From a virus, in IMG/VR virus record IMGVR_UViG_3300009103_001114, positions 1 to 33,025 of that record: 33,025 nucleotides of DNA; one strand, written 5' to 3'. This document shows positions 6,414 through 13,847 of the stretch, piece after piece. A program made the position numbers and the translations under genes. Under the pieces are notes generated by a model. It worked only from the letters and a program-made list of their open reading frames with translations. It was not told where the DNA came from and did no database searches. Positions within the stretch are counted from its first letter, which is position 1. Each line of letters opens with the position of its first letter.

Positions 6414-8267
6414 TTAGTACAGTTTGGCGTATGGTCCATACCTACGACCAGCTTTTTCTGCAAGGAAAATTATATCAGTCCAAAATTGATTAAATTTCTT
6501 CTTATCCTTAATAGTAAAAACATAATTTAACCATGTAAGTTGCATTAATTTATTATTAGCAACGTTTGCACCTCTAGGTTTAGGAAATTTAAAAACATGA
6601 GCAAGATTTGCAATAGCTTGTTCGGGAGTAACACCAAAATCTACTTTACCTTTTAAATCTTTTATAATCCCTAAATATTTGGCTTGCTGCTTTTCATCAA
6701 ATGAATCTACATCAGGAATATACTTAAAAGTTCCATCAGCATTTAATAAAGGTTTACCTGTAGATGGATCCTGTTGCACCTCCGCAGCTTTTGTGGGATA
6801 GTTTTGCCATTTTCTTACCCAGCCACTTCCACCTACACAACAACTTTCTGTAAGATCATCTACATAATCTCCTGTTGCTTTACCCATCCTTGCTCCTGGA
6901 TGTAACAAATCCCTTGGTTCAAACTTTAAATTATCAAAAGATCTACTATCAGTACCCTTAATTTGGATCTCAAATGCTTTTTGACCTCCTGAATTAAGAT
7001 ATATCATCGTATCTTGTGTAGCTAATTCATTAGGAGATCCAGCTTTGATACCTAAAGAACATTTTGCGCCTGCAAATGGAAATACAAAACTTTCCATATC
7101 TTTAAAAAATTGCTCTGTAGTATTAACTTCTTTCCATGCAGCTGTATCTGCATCCACCTTTTTCAAAGAAATTCCCTTCACCTTATTATGCTTATACAAA
7201 TCCCTAAAAATAGCATTAAATTGTGCAAGGTTAGCTTGAACTAAACCTGTTTTATTTTTTCCTGAAGAAGGCAAAGCCATCGCATTTTTTATATCTTGTC
7301 TTACCTTTGCCTCATCTTTTATTAACCAAATATCAGCAGGGTTCCAATTATCTTTTTTTGAAATCATAAATGTCTCCCTCACTTCTCGACTAACCCACTC
7401 CATAAAAGACTCATGATCAGGATCCTGGGCAGTATACCAACCAGAAGTATAGCTCTGTACTTTTCCTGCTGTGAAAACTGTCCACTCCCTAGAACTAACT
7501 TTATTCAATAATGTCTTATTCTGTGCTATAAAATTCCTCAACCACTCATCACTTGGTGTAAAAGAATCTTTTCCACTTACCTTTGTCCATATTTTATTCA
7601 ACTCAGACCAAACATGTTTATCACCTTTAATCTGGTCAATTGTAGTATAAGGTGTGTTATTATCAATTGCATTTTTAAAGATTAAAGCAGATCCCAATTC
7701 TTGAATAGTAGTCATGGTTGTTGCTTTAACCCCCTGCTGGCCAGCATCCGTAGGATCTCCAACAAAAGTTCCTTCTCCTACTGACAAAAATTCAATAGGA
7801 TACTCATTATCAATAAAAATTTGTACTCTCGCTTTCCCTTTTTGTCCCCTCCTCCTAGATTGTGTATCACTCATATCATTAATAGGAGCATAATTATTAT
7901 TTGTCCCAAATTCTTCTATTATAGCTTTGACCTGCCAAAAGTCTCCCAATAACCTAATATTTTTAGGTCCAAGTTTTCCCATATGTGGCCACTTACCATC
8001 CCATTCGCTAGGAAAATAATTCCATATCAGCTTAGCCACAGATCTCTTCTTAGTGTCAGGATTATATTTACAAACTTCCTTAAATAAACCTTCAATTAAT
8101 CCTTTAACCTGTTTTTTCTCTATCTCAAATTCTTTTTTATACTCAGCATATTCTTTCTTTCTCTCTGCCTTCAACTCCTTACTTAATTTTGGAGGATCTT
8201 TGGGTTGTGGATCAGGCTTCCAGGCGCTTACAGCTCTAACAATTTGATCAGAGGTCTTAGAAGCCAT
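6414..8267 (-). CDS. Large late-region protein, unknown; possible PD-(D/E)xK-like core
   Basis: A 617-residue protein with no membrane segment. I do not recognise a named family. The N-terminal 60 residues are Lys/Glu-rich. A central region has NPADIWLI (309-316), followed about 55 residues later by KGISLKK (364-370). An Asp in a hydrophobic strand followed by an xxK strand is the arrangement of PD-(D/E)xK nuclease cores (candidate Asp312 and Lys369). This is a motif impression only. A Cys pair (SCCVGGSGW) lies near residue 490. It sits between two virion-associated genes, with 3 bases to the upstream stop, so packaging in or attachment to the particle is plausible. Confidence 0.72.
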   Translation of the reverse strand: MASKTSDQIVRAVSAWKPDPQPKDPPKLSKELKAERKKEYAEYKKEFEIEKKQVKGLIEGLFKEVCKYNPDTKKRSVAKLIWNYFPSEWDGKWPHMGKLGPKNIRLLGDFWQVKAIIEEFGTNNNYAPINDMSDTQSRRRGQKGKARVQIFIDNEYPIEFLSVGEGTFVGDPTDAGQQGVKATTMTTIQELGSALIFKNAIDNNTPYTTIDQIKGDKHVWSELNKIWTKVSGKDSFTPSDEWLRNFIAQNKTLLNKVSSREWTVFTAGKVQSYTSGWYTAQDPDHESFMEWVSREVRETFMISKKDNWNPADIWLIKDEAKVRQDIKNAMALPSSGKNKTGLVQANLAQFNAIFRDLYKHNKVKGISLKKVDADTAAWKEVNTTEQFFKDMESFVFPFAGAKCSLGIKAGSPNELATQDTMIYLNSGGQKAFEIQIKGTDSRSFDNLKFEPRDLLHPGARMGKATGDYVDDLTESCCVGGSGWVRKWQNYPTKAAEVQQDPSTGKPLLNADGTFKYIPDVDSFDEKQQAKYLGIIKDLKGKVDFGVTPEQAIANLAHVFKFPKPRGANVANNKLMQLTWLNYVFTIKDKKKFNQFWTDIIFLAEKAGRRYGPYAKLY

Positions 8268-8270
8268 CGA

Positions 8271-8630
8271 TCACTTCTCCAACATATTCTCTTCTTGATC
8301 TCTCTCCTTGGCCATCCTCTTCCTTTCTTTGGCCTTACGTTGCTCCTCTTTCTCTTGCTTTAATTCATCTCTTAATTCTTTCTTTAAATCCTCTTTCTCT
8401 TTTCTTTTTGCTTCTGCTTCCTTTCTTCCTGCCTCAGCCGCTTGTCTCTGATCTTCTCTTTTCTTTCTATCAGCATCAACCTTATCTTTAATAGCAGCTT
8501 GTCTTTCAGAAGCAGCATCTACCGATTGAGTATCTTGTTGCTGAACCCGAGCCATCTGCTCTTGCTTTTTCTTTGCAAGTTCTTGTCGTCTAGATTCTAT
8601 ATCTTCTGAGAATCTACCATACGTTTTCAT
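8271..8630 (-). CDS. Coiled-coil protein with capsid-targeting-like N-terminus
   Basis: A 119-residue protein almost entirely composed of Lys, Arg, Glu, Gln and Ala, predicted to be one long helix or coiled coil. It starts MKTYGRFSEDI, close to the T4 internal-protein targeting peptide MKTYQEFIAEA, with F-S-E as the possible cleavage site. Such a protein could be a scaffold-like or internal head protein. It begins immediately after the upstream stop (TAAAATG) and is the second gene behind the late promoter at 8871-8878. No catalytic motif is present. Confidence 0.75.
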   Translation of the reverse strand: MKTYGRFSEDIESRRQELAKKKQEQMARVQQQDTQSVDAASERQAAIKDKVDADRKKREDQRQAAEAGRKEAEAKRKEKEDLKKELRDELKQEKEEQRKAKERKRMAKERDQEENMLEK

Positions 8631-8631
8631 T

Positions 8632-8835
8632 TTAGCCTTTGAAGTATGTTTTTATAACCTCAATTTGATCATGATAACGTGCGATCTTATCCAACTCGGT
8701 TTGAATTGCTTCAGTGATATCTGAATGCTCTCCAATACCCATTGGATGCTCCAAGTAAACATTAACGTTTGCCTTATGCTTCTCTATTTCACCAGTGGCA
8801 TGTGCTAAGACTGCCTTCAATAATTGTTCTCTCAT
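8632..8835 (-). CDS. Small conserved cyanophage protein, first gene of the late unit
   Basis: A 67-residue helical protein. The segments MREQLLKA, NVNVYLEHPMGIGEHSD and IARYHDQIEVI resemble a small protein that I recall as conserved in T4-like cyanophages, function unknown. I place the start at ATG 8835 because MREQ is the conserved beginning; an in-frame ATG at 8844 would add three residues. It is the first gene after the perfect late promoter at 8871-8878 and after mazG, so it should be late-expressed with a leader of roughly 20-30 bases. Confidence 0.8.
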   Translation of the reverse strand: MREQLLKAVLAHATGEIEKHKANVNVYLEHPMGIGEHSDITEAIQTELDKIARYHDQIEVIKTYFKG

Positions 8836-8870
8836 GTGTAGCATATCGTTAGGACTATGAGACCTAGTGG

Positions 8871-8878
8871 TATTTATA
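8871..8878 (-). promoter_or_regulatory. T4-type late promoter (TATAAATA)
   Basis: A perfect TATAAATA on the minus strand, in the context CTATAAATACC. It overlaps the mazG stop codon and lies 27-35 bases upstream of the next start codons. It marks the switch from the replication unit to the virion-gene unit. In T4, this element is recognised by gp55-containing polymerase activated by gp33 and the gp45 clamp; gene 45 is present in this window. Confidence 0.85.
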
Positions 8879-9281
8879 GATCTCCTTCTGCACGATTCTC
8901 AGAATGATGAACATCAAATTCACCACCAGGATAACGTGCTTTAAGTTTTTCTACATTCATTTCAATAACTTCATCAAATGTAGTATCAAGTGCCATACAA
9001 GCCTGAGCAAGATACCAACAGATATCTCCTAGTTCACGCTTCATATGAAACACATTCTCTTCATTATAAGGTTTTCCCTGAAGAATAATTTTCTTAACCA
9101 CCTCTGTGAATTCTCCAGACTCTGCTGTTAAACCAAAAGCAGCAGTAATTAATTGTGAAACATTACAATCATGCTCCAACTCTAGAGAATTAGTACGTGC
9201 CAGAAGGGCTGCATAGTCAAGACTCTCTTGACTTGTAACTCCTCTAACAAACTCAACATACTTTTCAGTATCAACTGTCAT
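8874..9281 (-). CDS. mazG: MazG-like nucleotide pyrophosphohydrolase
   Basis: A 135-residue all-helical protein. It carries the MazG-family metal-binding pattern: TAESGEFTEVVKKI supplies the ExxE-type site, and ELGDICWYLAQ supplies the second acidic pair (ELGD). The C-terminus KLKARYPGGEFD is typical of cyanophage MazG. The family hydrolyses non-canonical or ordinary (d)NTPs. A role in lowering host ppGpp has been proposed but cyanophage enzymes appear to prefer dNTPs, so the biological substrate is open. It overlaps the upstream small gene by ATGA and is the last gene of the early-type unit. Confidence 0.93.
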   Translation of the reverse strand: MTVDTEKYVEFVRGVTSQESLDYAALLARTNSLELEHDCNVSQLITAAFGLTAESGEFTEVVKKIILQGKPYNEENVFHMKRELGDICWYLAQACMALDTTFDEVIEMNVEKLKARYPGGEFDVHHSENRAEGDL

Positions 9282-9418
9282 ACCTTCTTCTCCTTTACAT
9301 CTGCAGATGATTTGTGTAATTGCTCTAGTGCAGCAACCACCTCAGGTGTTTCCTCCCACTCCCAAACTTGATTATTTTTAGGATTCTTTTTTTCAACTGT
9401 ATAGGTTTTAAGAGTCAT
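9278..9418 (-). CDS. Tiny protein of unknown function
   Basis: A 46-codon frame running from ATG 9418 to TGA 9278. It is joined by ATGA overlaps to the gene before it (9415-9418) and to mazG after it (9278-9281). That double overlap is the main evidence that it is a real gene. The product begins MTLKTYTVEKK and has a WEWEETPEVVAALEQ stretch, then a Lys-rich end. There is no recognisable domain. It may be translated as part of a coupled 41-mazG message. Confidence 0.68.
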   Translation of the reverse strand: MTLKTYTVEKKNPKNNQVWEWEETPEVVAALEQLHKSSADVKEKKV

Positions 9419-9594
9419 AAGAGTTTTACCTTATCATAAAGTTGAACTACTTCATTGCTAGGATCTGGTACATGAGATAATAAATCTCTTAATGCTACTA
9501 CTTCTTCAGCAGTAAGAGTAAGTCCTCTATTAGTTGTGTATGTTTCAATTGGTGGTCTATAATTACTACCAATTGCTGGATATGGATCGGCCAT
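9415..9594 (-). CDS. Small conserved-looking protein of unknown function
   Basis: A 59-codon frame from ATG 9594 to TGA 9415, starting two bases after the gene 41 stop and ending in an ATGA overlap. The product has a Pro-rich N-terminus (MADPYPAIGSNYRPP) and a helix LTAEEVVALRDLLSHVPDP. It looks like the short proteins between helicase and mazG in related phages, but I know no function. Start and reading frame are supported by tight packing on both sides. Confidence 0.72.
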   Translation of the reverse strand: MADPYPAIGSNYRPPIETYTTNRGLTLTAEEVVALRDLLSHVPDPSNEVVQLYDKVKLL

Positions 9595-9596
9595 GG

Positions 9597-10970
9597 TTAA
9601 AATTTAAAATCCTTAAAATTCTTCTTTGGTTCTTCTTTAAAAGTATACTCTTCTTCCTGTCCACTGTCAACAATATCTTCTTGAGCACTTTGCTCACAAT
9701 CATACAATCTCATCTTAGCACGATCAATTCCTACCACAAATCTCTTAAAGATAGTAGGGTCATTATATCTATTCTTTAATTGCTTAACTAATATCTGATT
9801 CAATCCCTCCAACTCTTCAGTAGAAATAAGAGCAAACATAAGATCAGCGGTAGCTGGAAGTCCAAAAGACTCAGAGGTATCAGTGAGATCAACATCACTA
9901 CTAGCAAAACCAGAGCGAGTAGTCTGAGTAGCGGAAACAATCGGTAAATTTGCTTCGACAGCCAATCCCCTAAGTTCCTCAGCAATCGCTTTAATGTATG
10001 AATATGAATTGACATTAGCATTAGCTCTATACCTAGAGGATGCACATATATTTAAATAATCTATGAATATTATATCAGGTCTAAACGATTTCTTCAATGC
10101 AAGTTCTTGAAGCAATGCTTTAAAGTGTCCACTATGTGCTGCTGCTGTAGGATATTCTTTAATAATTAAAGTTCCTTGAGTCTTCTGAGCAAGATTAGTT
10201 ACCTTACTCTCATACATGGTCTTAGGAAGATCTGTTATATCTTGTATTGGGATATTAAGTAGATTAGCATCGATCCTCTCCGCAATCTTTTCCTCTGCCA
10301 TTTCGAGAGTGATGTAGAGGACGTTCTTTCCCTGGAGCAAAGCTGAGCTTGCCACATGACACATGAATAAAGATTTTCCAACACCTGTGCCAGCGAGAGC
10401 AATGTTGAGAGTCTTATTCGGTAAACCACCTTTCGTAATTTTATTAAAGAATTCGAGATCAAATTCAATCTTGTCTTCCTTCCTGTGGTATGATTCATAT
10501 CTTTTTTCATAATCAATTAGATAGTCATGCCCAATATGAGTATCAAAACTTACTGATAGAGCCTCTGACAAAATCGTGGGAATACTATCACGATTTTTCT
10601 CTTCATCCTTTCCATCAGCAATATGGATAGATTCCATCAATGCCAAATATATAGCACGATCTCGACACCACTTCTCAGTAGTATCTACTAACCAATCAAA
10701 TTCTGTAGGTTGCTCCTCAAGATTAATAATTAACTGAGTAATTTCTTTAAAACCATCATCAGTAATATCTTGACGTTTCTCTGTCTCAATACACAATACT
10801 TCCTTTGTAGCAGGTTGATTATACTCCTGCACAAATTTTATTATTTCCTCGAAGACAATCTTCTGATTTCTATCTTCAAAATAATCTGCCTTAATAAAAG
10901 GAATAACCTTCCGGACATACTCTTCATTATGAAGTAGATTTCTGAGTATTAAAAATTCAACTGTGTCCAT
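9597..10970 (-). CDS. 41: Replicative DNA helicase, T4 gp41-like (DnaB family)
   Basis: A 457-residue DnaB-type helicase. The helical N-terminal domain covers residues about 1-150, and the RecA-like motor follows. Walker A is GTGVGKS (194-200), Walker B-like strand is PDIIFIDYLN, and the later SATQTTRSG motif is typical of DnaB/gp41. The C-terminal tail (KEEPKKNFKDFKF) is charged. It unwinds DNA ahead of the lagging strand and partners primase gp61. Length is close to T4 gp41 (475). I choose ATG 10970; the frame extends to a GTG/TTG further upstream but that would deepen the overlap with the oxygenase gene, which is already 14 bases. Confidence 0.94.
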   Translation of the reverse strand: MDTVEFLILRNLLHNEEYVRKVIPFIKADYFEDRNQKIVFEEIIKFVQEYNQPATKEVLCIETEKRQDITDDGFKEITQLIINLEEQPTEFDWLVDTTEKWCRDRAIYLALMESIHIADGKDEEKNRDSIPTILSEALSVSFDTHIGHDYLIDYEKRYESYHRKEDKIEFDLEFFNKITKGGLPNKTLNIALAGTGVGKSLFMCHVASSALLQGKNVLYITLEMAEEKIAERIDANLLNIPIQDITDLPKTMYESKVTNLAQKTQGTLIIKEYPTAAAHSGHFKALLQELALKKSFRPDIIFIDYLNICASSRYRANANVNSYSYIKAIAEELRGLAVEANLPIVSATQTTRSGFASSDVDLTDTSESFGLPATADLMFALISTEELEGLNQILVKQLKNRYNDPTIFKRFVVGIDRAKMRLYDCEQSAQEDIVDSGQEEEYTFKEEPKKNFKDFKF

Positions 10971-11499
10971 GTGGCATATCAAATACAAACGTTACCCTGG
11001 TTTCATCACCAAGATTCACAGCACCATGTGGCATCTTATTATTAAACCAGAAAAGTGTTCCGGCGTCAACTATAGCAGTTTCATTTCCTACAAAATATTG
11101 ATACTGTCCTGCAATAGACAGATGATATCTATCCCTTGTAAGATAATAAGTCCCTTCATCTATATGAGCACCCACATATCCATCAATAGGGAGAGATAAA
11201 AATCCACACCTATGAACTTCTCTTCCAGGTAATTCTCTGTCTATAATTTTTATAATTTCTGTATGCCTATCCCATGCAGGAGTTGGCCTACTTAATTCAG
11301 AATCACCAACAAAATCCTCTTTCTTTTTTATGGCACCCATTATCAGTTGAAGATTCCCAACTTCTATATCTGCATACCCTCTTTCCAATAAAGTATCAGT
11401 ACCCTTCCTCTGAATATACCAGTCATCAGAATACTCTTCAAGTTGCTCTACTACTTTACTAACATCAATTCCTTTTTTTATAATTTTAATATTTTTCAT
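10957..11499 (-). CDS. 2OG-Fe(II) oxygenase, aspartyl/asparaginyl beta-hydroxylase-like
   Basis: A 180-residue protein with the double-stranded beta-helix signature of Asp/Asn beta-hydroxylases. His112-Ile-Asp114 and His158 supply the Fe(II) ligands. Arg168 (GDETRVTF) is the expected 2-oxoglutarate anchor, and RYHLSIAG and GTLFWFNNKMPHGAVN match the family pattern. The substrate is unknown; homologues hydroxylate protein side chains or free amino acids. It overlaps both gene 41 and the upstream oxygenase gene by 14 bases each and forms a tandem oxygenase pair with that neighbour. It is complete and shows no missing catalytic residue. Confidence 0.87.
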   Translation of the reverse strand: MKNIKIIKKGIDVSKVVEQLEEYSDDWYIQRKGTDTLLERGYADIEVGNLQLIMGAIKKKEDFVGDSELSRPTPAWDRHTEIIKIIDRELPGREVHRCGFLSLPIDGYVGAHIDEGTYYLTRDRYHLSIAGQYQYFVGNETAIVDAGTLFWFNNKMPHGAVNLGDETRVTFVFDMPHGHS

Positions 11500-11974
11500 A
11501 ATTAAAATTTATAACAACTCTCGTCTTCTCATCAGTTTGACTAAATGCAGCATGTCTTAAATTAGAATTAAAAATAACTATTCTATTAGCAACCGTTTTT
11601 ACTTTAGGTCCACGTTCAAACTTAGTATATCCATTACAAGTATTAATATAAAAAATTGCAGTAGTCATATCAGGATAATCTATATGATAAGATCCTCTTC
11701 GACGAAAAAGAGTTCTAGTTCTCAAATTAGATTTGATTCTATACATCCTTCCCAATCTCTCAAATGGTTCCAACAAATAATAATAACAACTCCTTTCTAT
11801 TACAGGGTCAGGATCTAAAAAATGATGACAAAATTGATATCCTTTATCCTTTTTATCATTAAAAGCAATATAATCTTTATAAAACCAAGGAAACTTCTCT
11901 CCCATCATTACGGATTGAAGAGTCTTAAATTTGTGTTCAGTAAGAAAATTATCAATTACCTCAACTGCTTCCAT
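11486..11974 (-). CDS. 2OG-Fe(II) oxygenase family protein
   Basis: A 162-residue protein. The catalytic triad is His97-Ile-Asp99 and His141, with Arg152 (KTRVVINF) as the 2-oxoglutarate-binding residue, in the usual order for the family. The N-terminus EAVEVIDNFLTEHKF is the standard opening of phage prolyl-hydroxylase-like enzymes. I start at ATG 11974, which leaves a 14-base overlap with uvsX; an in-frame ATG at 12001 would add nine residues. The substrate is unknown. It lies between uvsX and a second oxygenase. Confidence 0.85.
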   Translation of the reverse strand: MEAVEVIDNFLTEHKFKTLQSVMMGEKFPWFYKDYIAFNDKKDKGYQFCHHFLDPDPVIERSCYYYLLEPFERLGRMYRIKSNLRTRTLFRRRGSYHIDYPDMTTAIFYINTCNGYTKFERGPKVKTVANRIVIFNSNLRHAAFSQTDEKTRVVINFNYEKY

Positions 11975-12968
11975 AACTAAATTCTTTCTGAGCAATCTCA
12001 TCCAAAGCTTGCATTATATATTCATTAAAATATTTTTCAGGATTTTTATAAATCTCCTTAGCATAAAGTTTCTTACCGTCTATTTCATATCTACCAGCAA
12101 CATTCTTCCACAGTCCCCCAACCTCACCCAATTCTAAGAGGCCATAATACTTATCAAGACCACGTTCATCAAAATATAAACGTATCTCTACTTCTTTATG
12201 CTCTCTAGAGAGTCTCGATTTAGCCGTCTTAGCTTTGATAATGTTCCCAACAACCTCTTTCTGATCCTTTTCCTTTTTCTTACTGAGATAAATGATCGTA
12301 GACGCGGCATATTTGAGACCACTGCCTCCTCCCATTTCTTTAGTAGGGACATAACTGCCGATGACATCGTATGTATGATTCGTAACTATAAGTGGAATGT
12401 TTGCTTGACCCAACTTCAAAGTCAACATCCTAAACGCACCTTTTACAAGTTGGGATTTAGTCATATCCCGAACCTGTTTATCATTAAGAGCGTCAGTTAT
12501 TTCTTTTTCTGTGGAAAGCATTCCCAAAGAGTCTAACACAAACATACAAGGTTTGCGATCTTCTATGGGCATTTGTAGATATTTATCAACTGCCTTGAGT
12601 GCCTTAGTTCGGAATTCCTCAATGGTCACTACATTAATAACCACAAACCTCTTGGTATCAATACCACGACTGTCTAAAAGTGCCCGGTTAATGCTACTCT
12701 CAGTATCAAAGTAGAGTACATAAGCATCGGGATTAGTATCCAAAAAGTTCTTTGCCACTGCGAGAGAGAAAAAAGTCTTTCCTGTACTACTTTCTCCAGC
12801 AATAGCGGTAATGCGCTTGCTAGATACCCCACCAAAAATAGAACCTGAAACGAGTCCGTTAAAAACCAACGAACCCGTATCAATATATTGTTCACTGTCT
12901 GATATATCGGATGCGAGTTGGGTGTAGTCATCACCAATTTCCTTTACTATATCCTTTAAAAAATCCAT
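11961..12968 (-). CDS. uvsX: UvsX RecA-like recombinase
   Basis: A 335-residue strand-exchange protein of the T4 UvsX type. It forms filaments on single-stranded DNA in recombination-dependent replication and repair. Walker A is GESSTGKT (58-65), followed by VLYFDTESS and, as Walker B, CMFVLDSLG. The DNA-binding loop region EMGGGSGLKYAAS is characteristic of UvsX. It is shorter than T4 UvsX (391). ATG 12968 gives an ATGA overlap with the upstream gene; a GTG one codon earlier is less likely. The C-terminus is acidic and helical, as in RecA-type proteins. Confidence 0.95.
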   Translation of the reverse strand: MDFLKDIVKEIGDDYTQLASDISDSEQYIDTGSLVFNGLVSGSIFGGVSSKRITAIAGESSTGKTFFSLAVAKNFLDTNPDAYVLYFDTESSINRALLDSRGIDTKRFVVINVVTIEEFRTKALKAVDKYLQMPIEDRKPCMFVLDSLGMLSTEKEITDALNDKQVRDMTKSQLVKGAFRMLTLKLGQANIPLIVTNHTYDVIGSYVPTKEMGGGSGLKYAASTIIYLSKKKEKDQKEVVGNIIKAKTAKSRLSREHKEVEIRLYFDERGLDKYYGLLELGEVGGLWKNVAGRYEIDGKKLYAKEIYKNPEKYFNEYIMQALDEIAQKEFSYGSS

Positions 12969-13186
12969 CACTTTTTCTTCTTAACAGGTTTATCAGGATA
13001 GTACTGAAATCCATAAGTTTGTTCAGCTAGTTCCTTCAATTGGAAAGTGATCATTTTATCCCAAGGAGTATGAGAATCCATAAGAACAGCAACTTTATCA
13101 TCACTTATTCTCTGAACACAACCAACATAACCATTATAAATGGAACTAGGATTTTTGACAACAACAGTAGTTCCTGGAAGAATCAT
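12968..13186 (-). CDS. NdhS-like small protein (NAD(P)H dehydrogenase subunit S family)
   Basis: A 72-residue SH3-like protein. The pattern ILPGTTVVVKNP, IYNGYVGCVQRISDDKVAVL and WDKMITFQLKEL matches cyanobacterial NdhS. NdhS is the ferredoxin-binding subunit of the photosynthetic NDH-1 complex. Phage homologues exist in cyanophages. A C-terminal KPVKKKK tail follows. If functional, it could tune cyclic electron flow during infection, but phage copies have not been shown to assemble into the complex, to my knowledge. It overlaps the next gene by an ATGA and begins exactly at the stop of the upstream gene. Confidence 0.78.
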   Translation of the reverse strand: MILPGTTVVVKNPSSIYNGYVGCVQRISDDKVAVLMDSHTPWDKMITFQLKELAEQTYGFQYYPDKPVKKKK

Positions 13187-13356
13187 TATATTACCATTCC
13201 TTTTTCTTCACGTAAAGTTTTCTTATAAGGTCCATTCGGGTCCTTCTGTCTTACCTCCTTAACTTCTTTTAATAGATGATAGAGTCTAGCATCACCACCC
13301 AAAGCAAGGGCTTTAACTATTGTCTCTAAATCTTGATCGTTAATTGGTAAATCCAT
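13186..13356 (-). CDS. Small conserved-looking protein of unknown function
   Basis: A 56-residue protein starting at ATG 13356 in a TAATG overlap with the upstream oxygenase gene, preceded by a GGGAG ribosome-binding-like sequence. A longer in-frame start at 13371 is less likely because of this junction. The product has one predicted helix pair (DQDLETIVKALALGGDARLYHLLKEV) and a charged C-terminus. I recognise it only as the kind of small protein seen between polymerase and uvsX in cyanophages. No function can be assigned. Confidence 0.75.
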   Translation of the reverse strand: MDLPINDQDLETIVKALALGGDARLYHLLKEVKEVRQKDPNGPYKKTLREEKGMVI

Positions 13357-13847
13357 TAGGTCTCCCGCCACCAGGCAGTATACGTGTATCTGTTACTAGT
13401 GGCCATGTTGGTCCCATGTAACAAGATTTTACTTTTAAAGAGTACTATTCTTCCTCTTTCAGGTTTAATTAACTTATCATAAATTCTGGTTTCTCCTCCT
13501 TGAAAATCATCATTCAAATAACAAACACAAGTCCAATCAACTTGTCCCCACTGATAAGAATGATTCTCAGAAGTGTCCAGGTGCATCTCACGATATACAC
13601 CACATTCTCTCTTCACTAACTCATCATAATTAAATTTTAAAGAAGGAATTTTCTTCTGCACATAATTAATAAGTTTATTTCTTATGCGAGATTTCCTTCT
13701 ATGAGATGTGGGAGTATCTCTTAACGGAATTAAATGAGCATCATCATGAGTATGACTATTTTGAGAATAATGCTTCTCAAAATAATTAATTAATAAATCA
13801 CATTCACGATGTGATAGAAAACTATCTTCTATGGATAAATCTATCAT
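13356..13847 (-). CDS. 2OG-Fe(II) oxygenase, prolyl-4-hydroxylase-like
   Basis: A 163-residue enzyme with a clear P4H pattern. Fe(II) ligands are His89-Leu-Asp91 and His144, and Arg153 is the probable 2-oxoglutarate-binding residue. The strands CVCYLNDDFQGGETRIY and KPERGRIVLFKS are textbook P4H elements. The N-terminal part is helical. Target could be a protein residue; nothing in the sequence names it. It overlaps the polymerase gene by an ATGA and is therefore probably co-translated with it. It is one of seven 2OG-oxygenase-like genes here and the most canonical of them. Confidence 0.9.
   Translation of the reverse strand: MIDLSIEDSFLSHRECDLLINYFEKHYSQNSHTHDDAHLIPLRDTPTSHRRKSRIRNKLINYVQKKIPSLKFNYDELVKRECGVYREMHLDTSENHSYQWGQVDWTCVCYLNDDFQGGETRIYDKLIKPERGRIVLFKSKILLHGTNMATSNRYTYTAWWRET

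Noticed and set aside
12580-12587. GATAAATA late-promoter-like string in uvsX
   Set aside because: Lies in the middle of a coding region with no late gene start downstream; expected by chance in AT-rich DNA.
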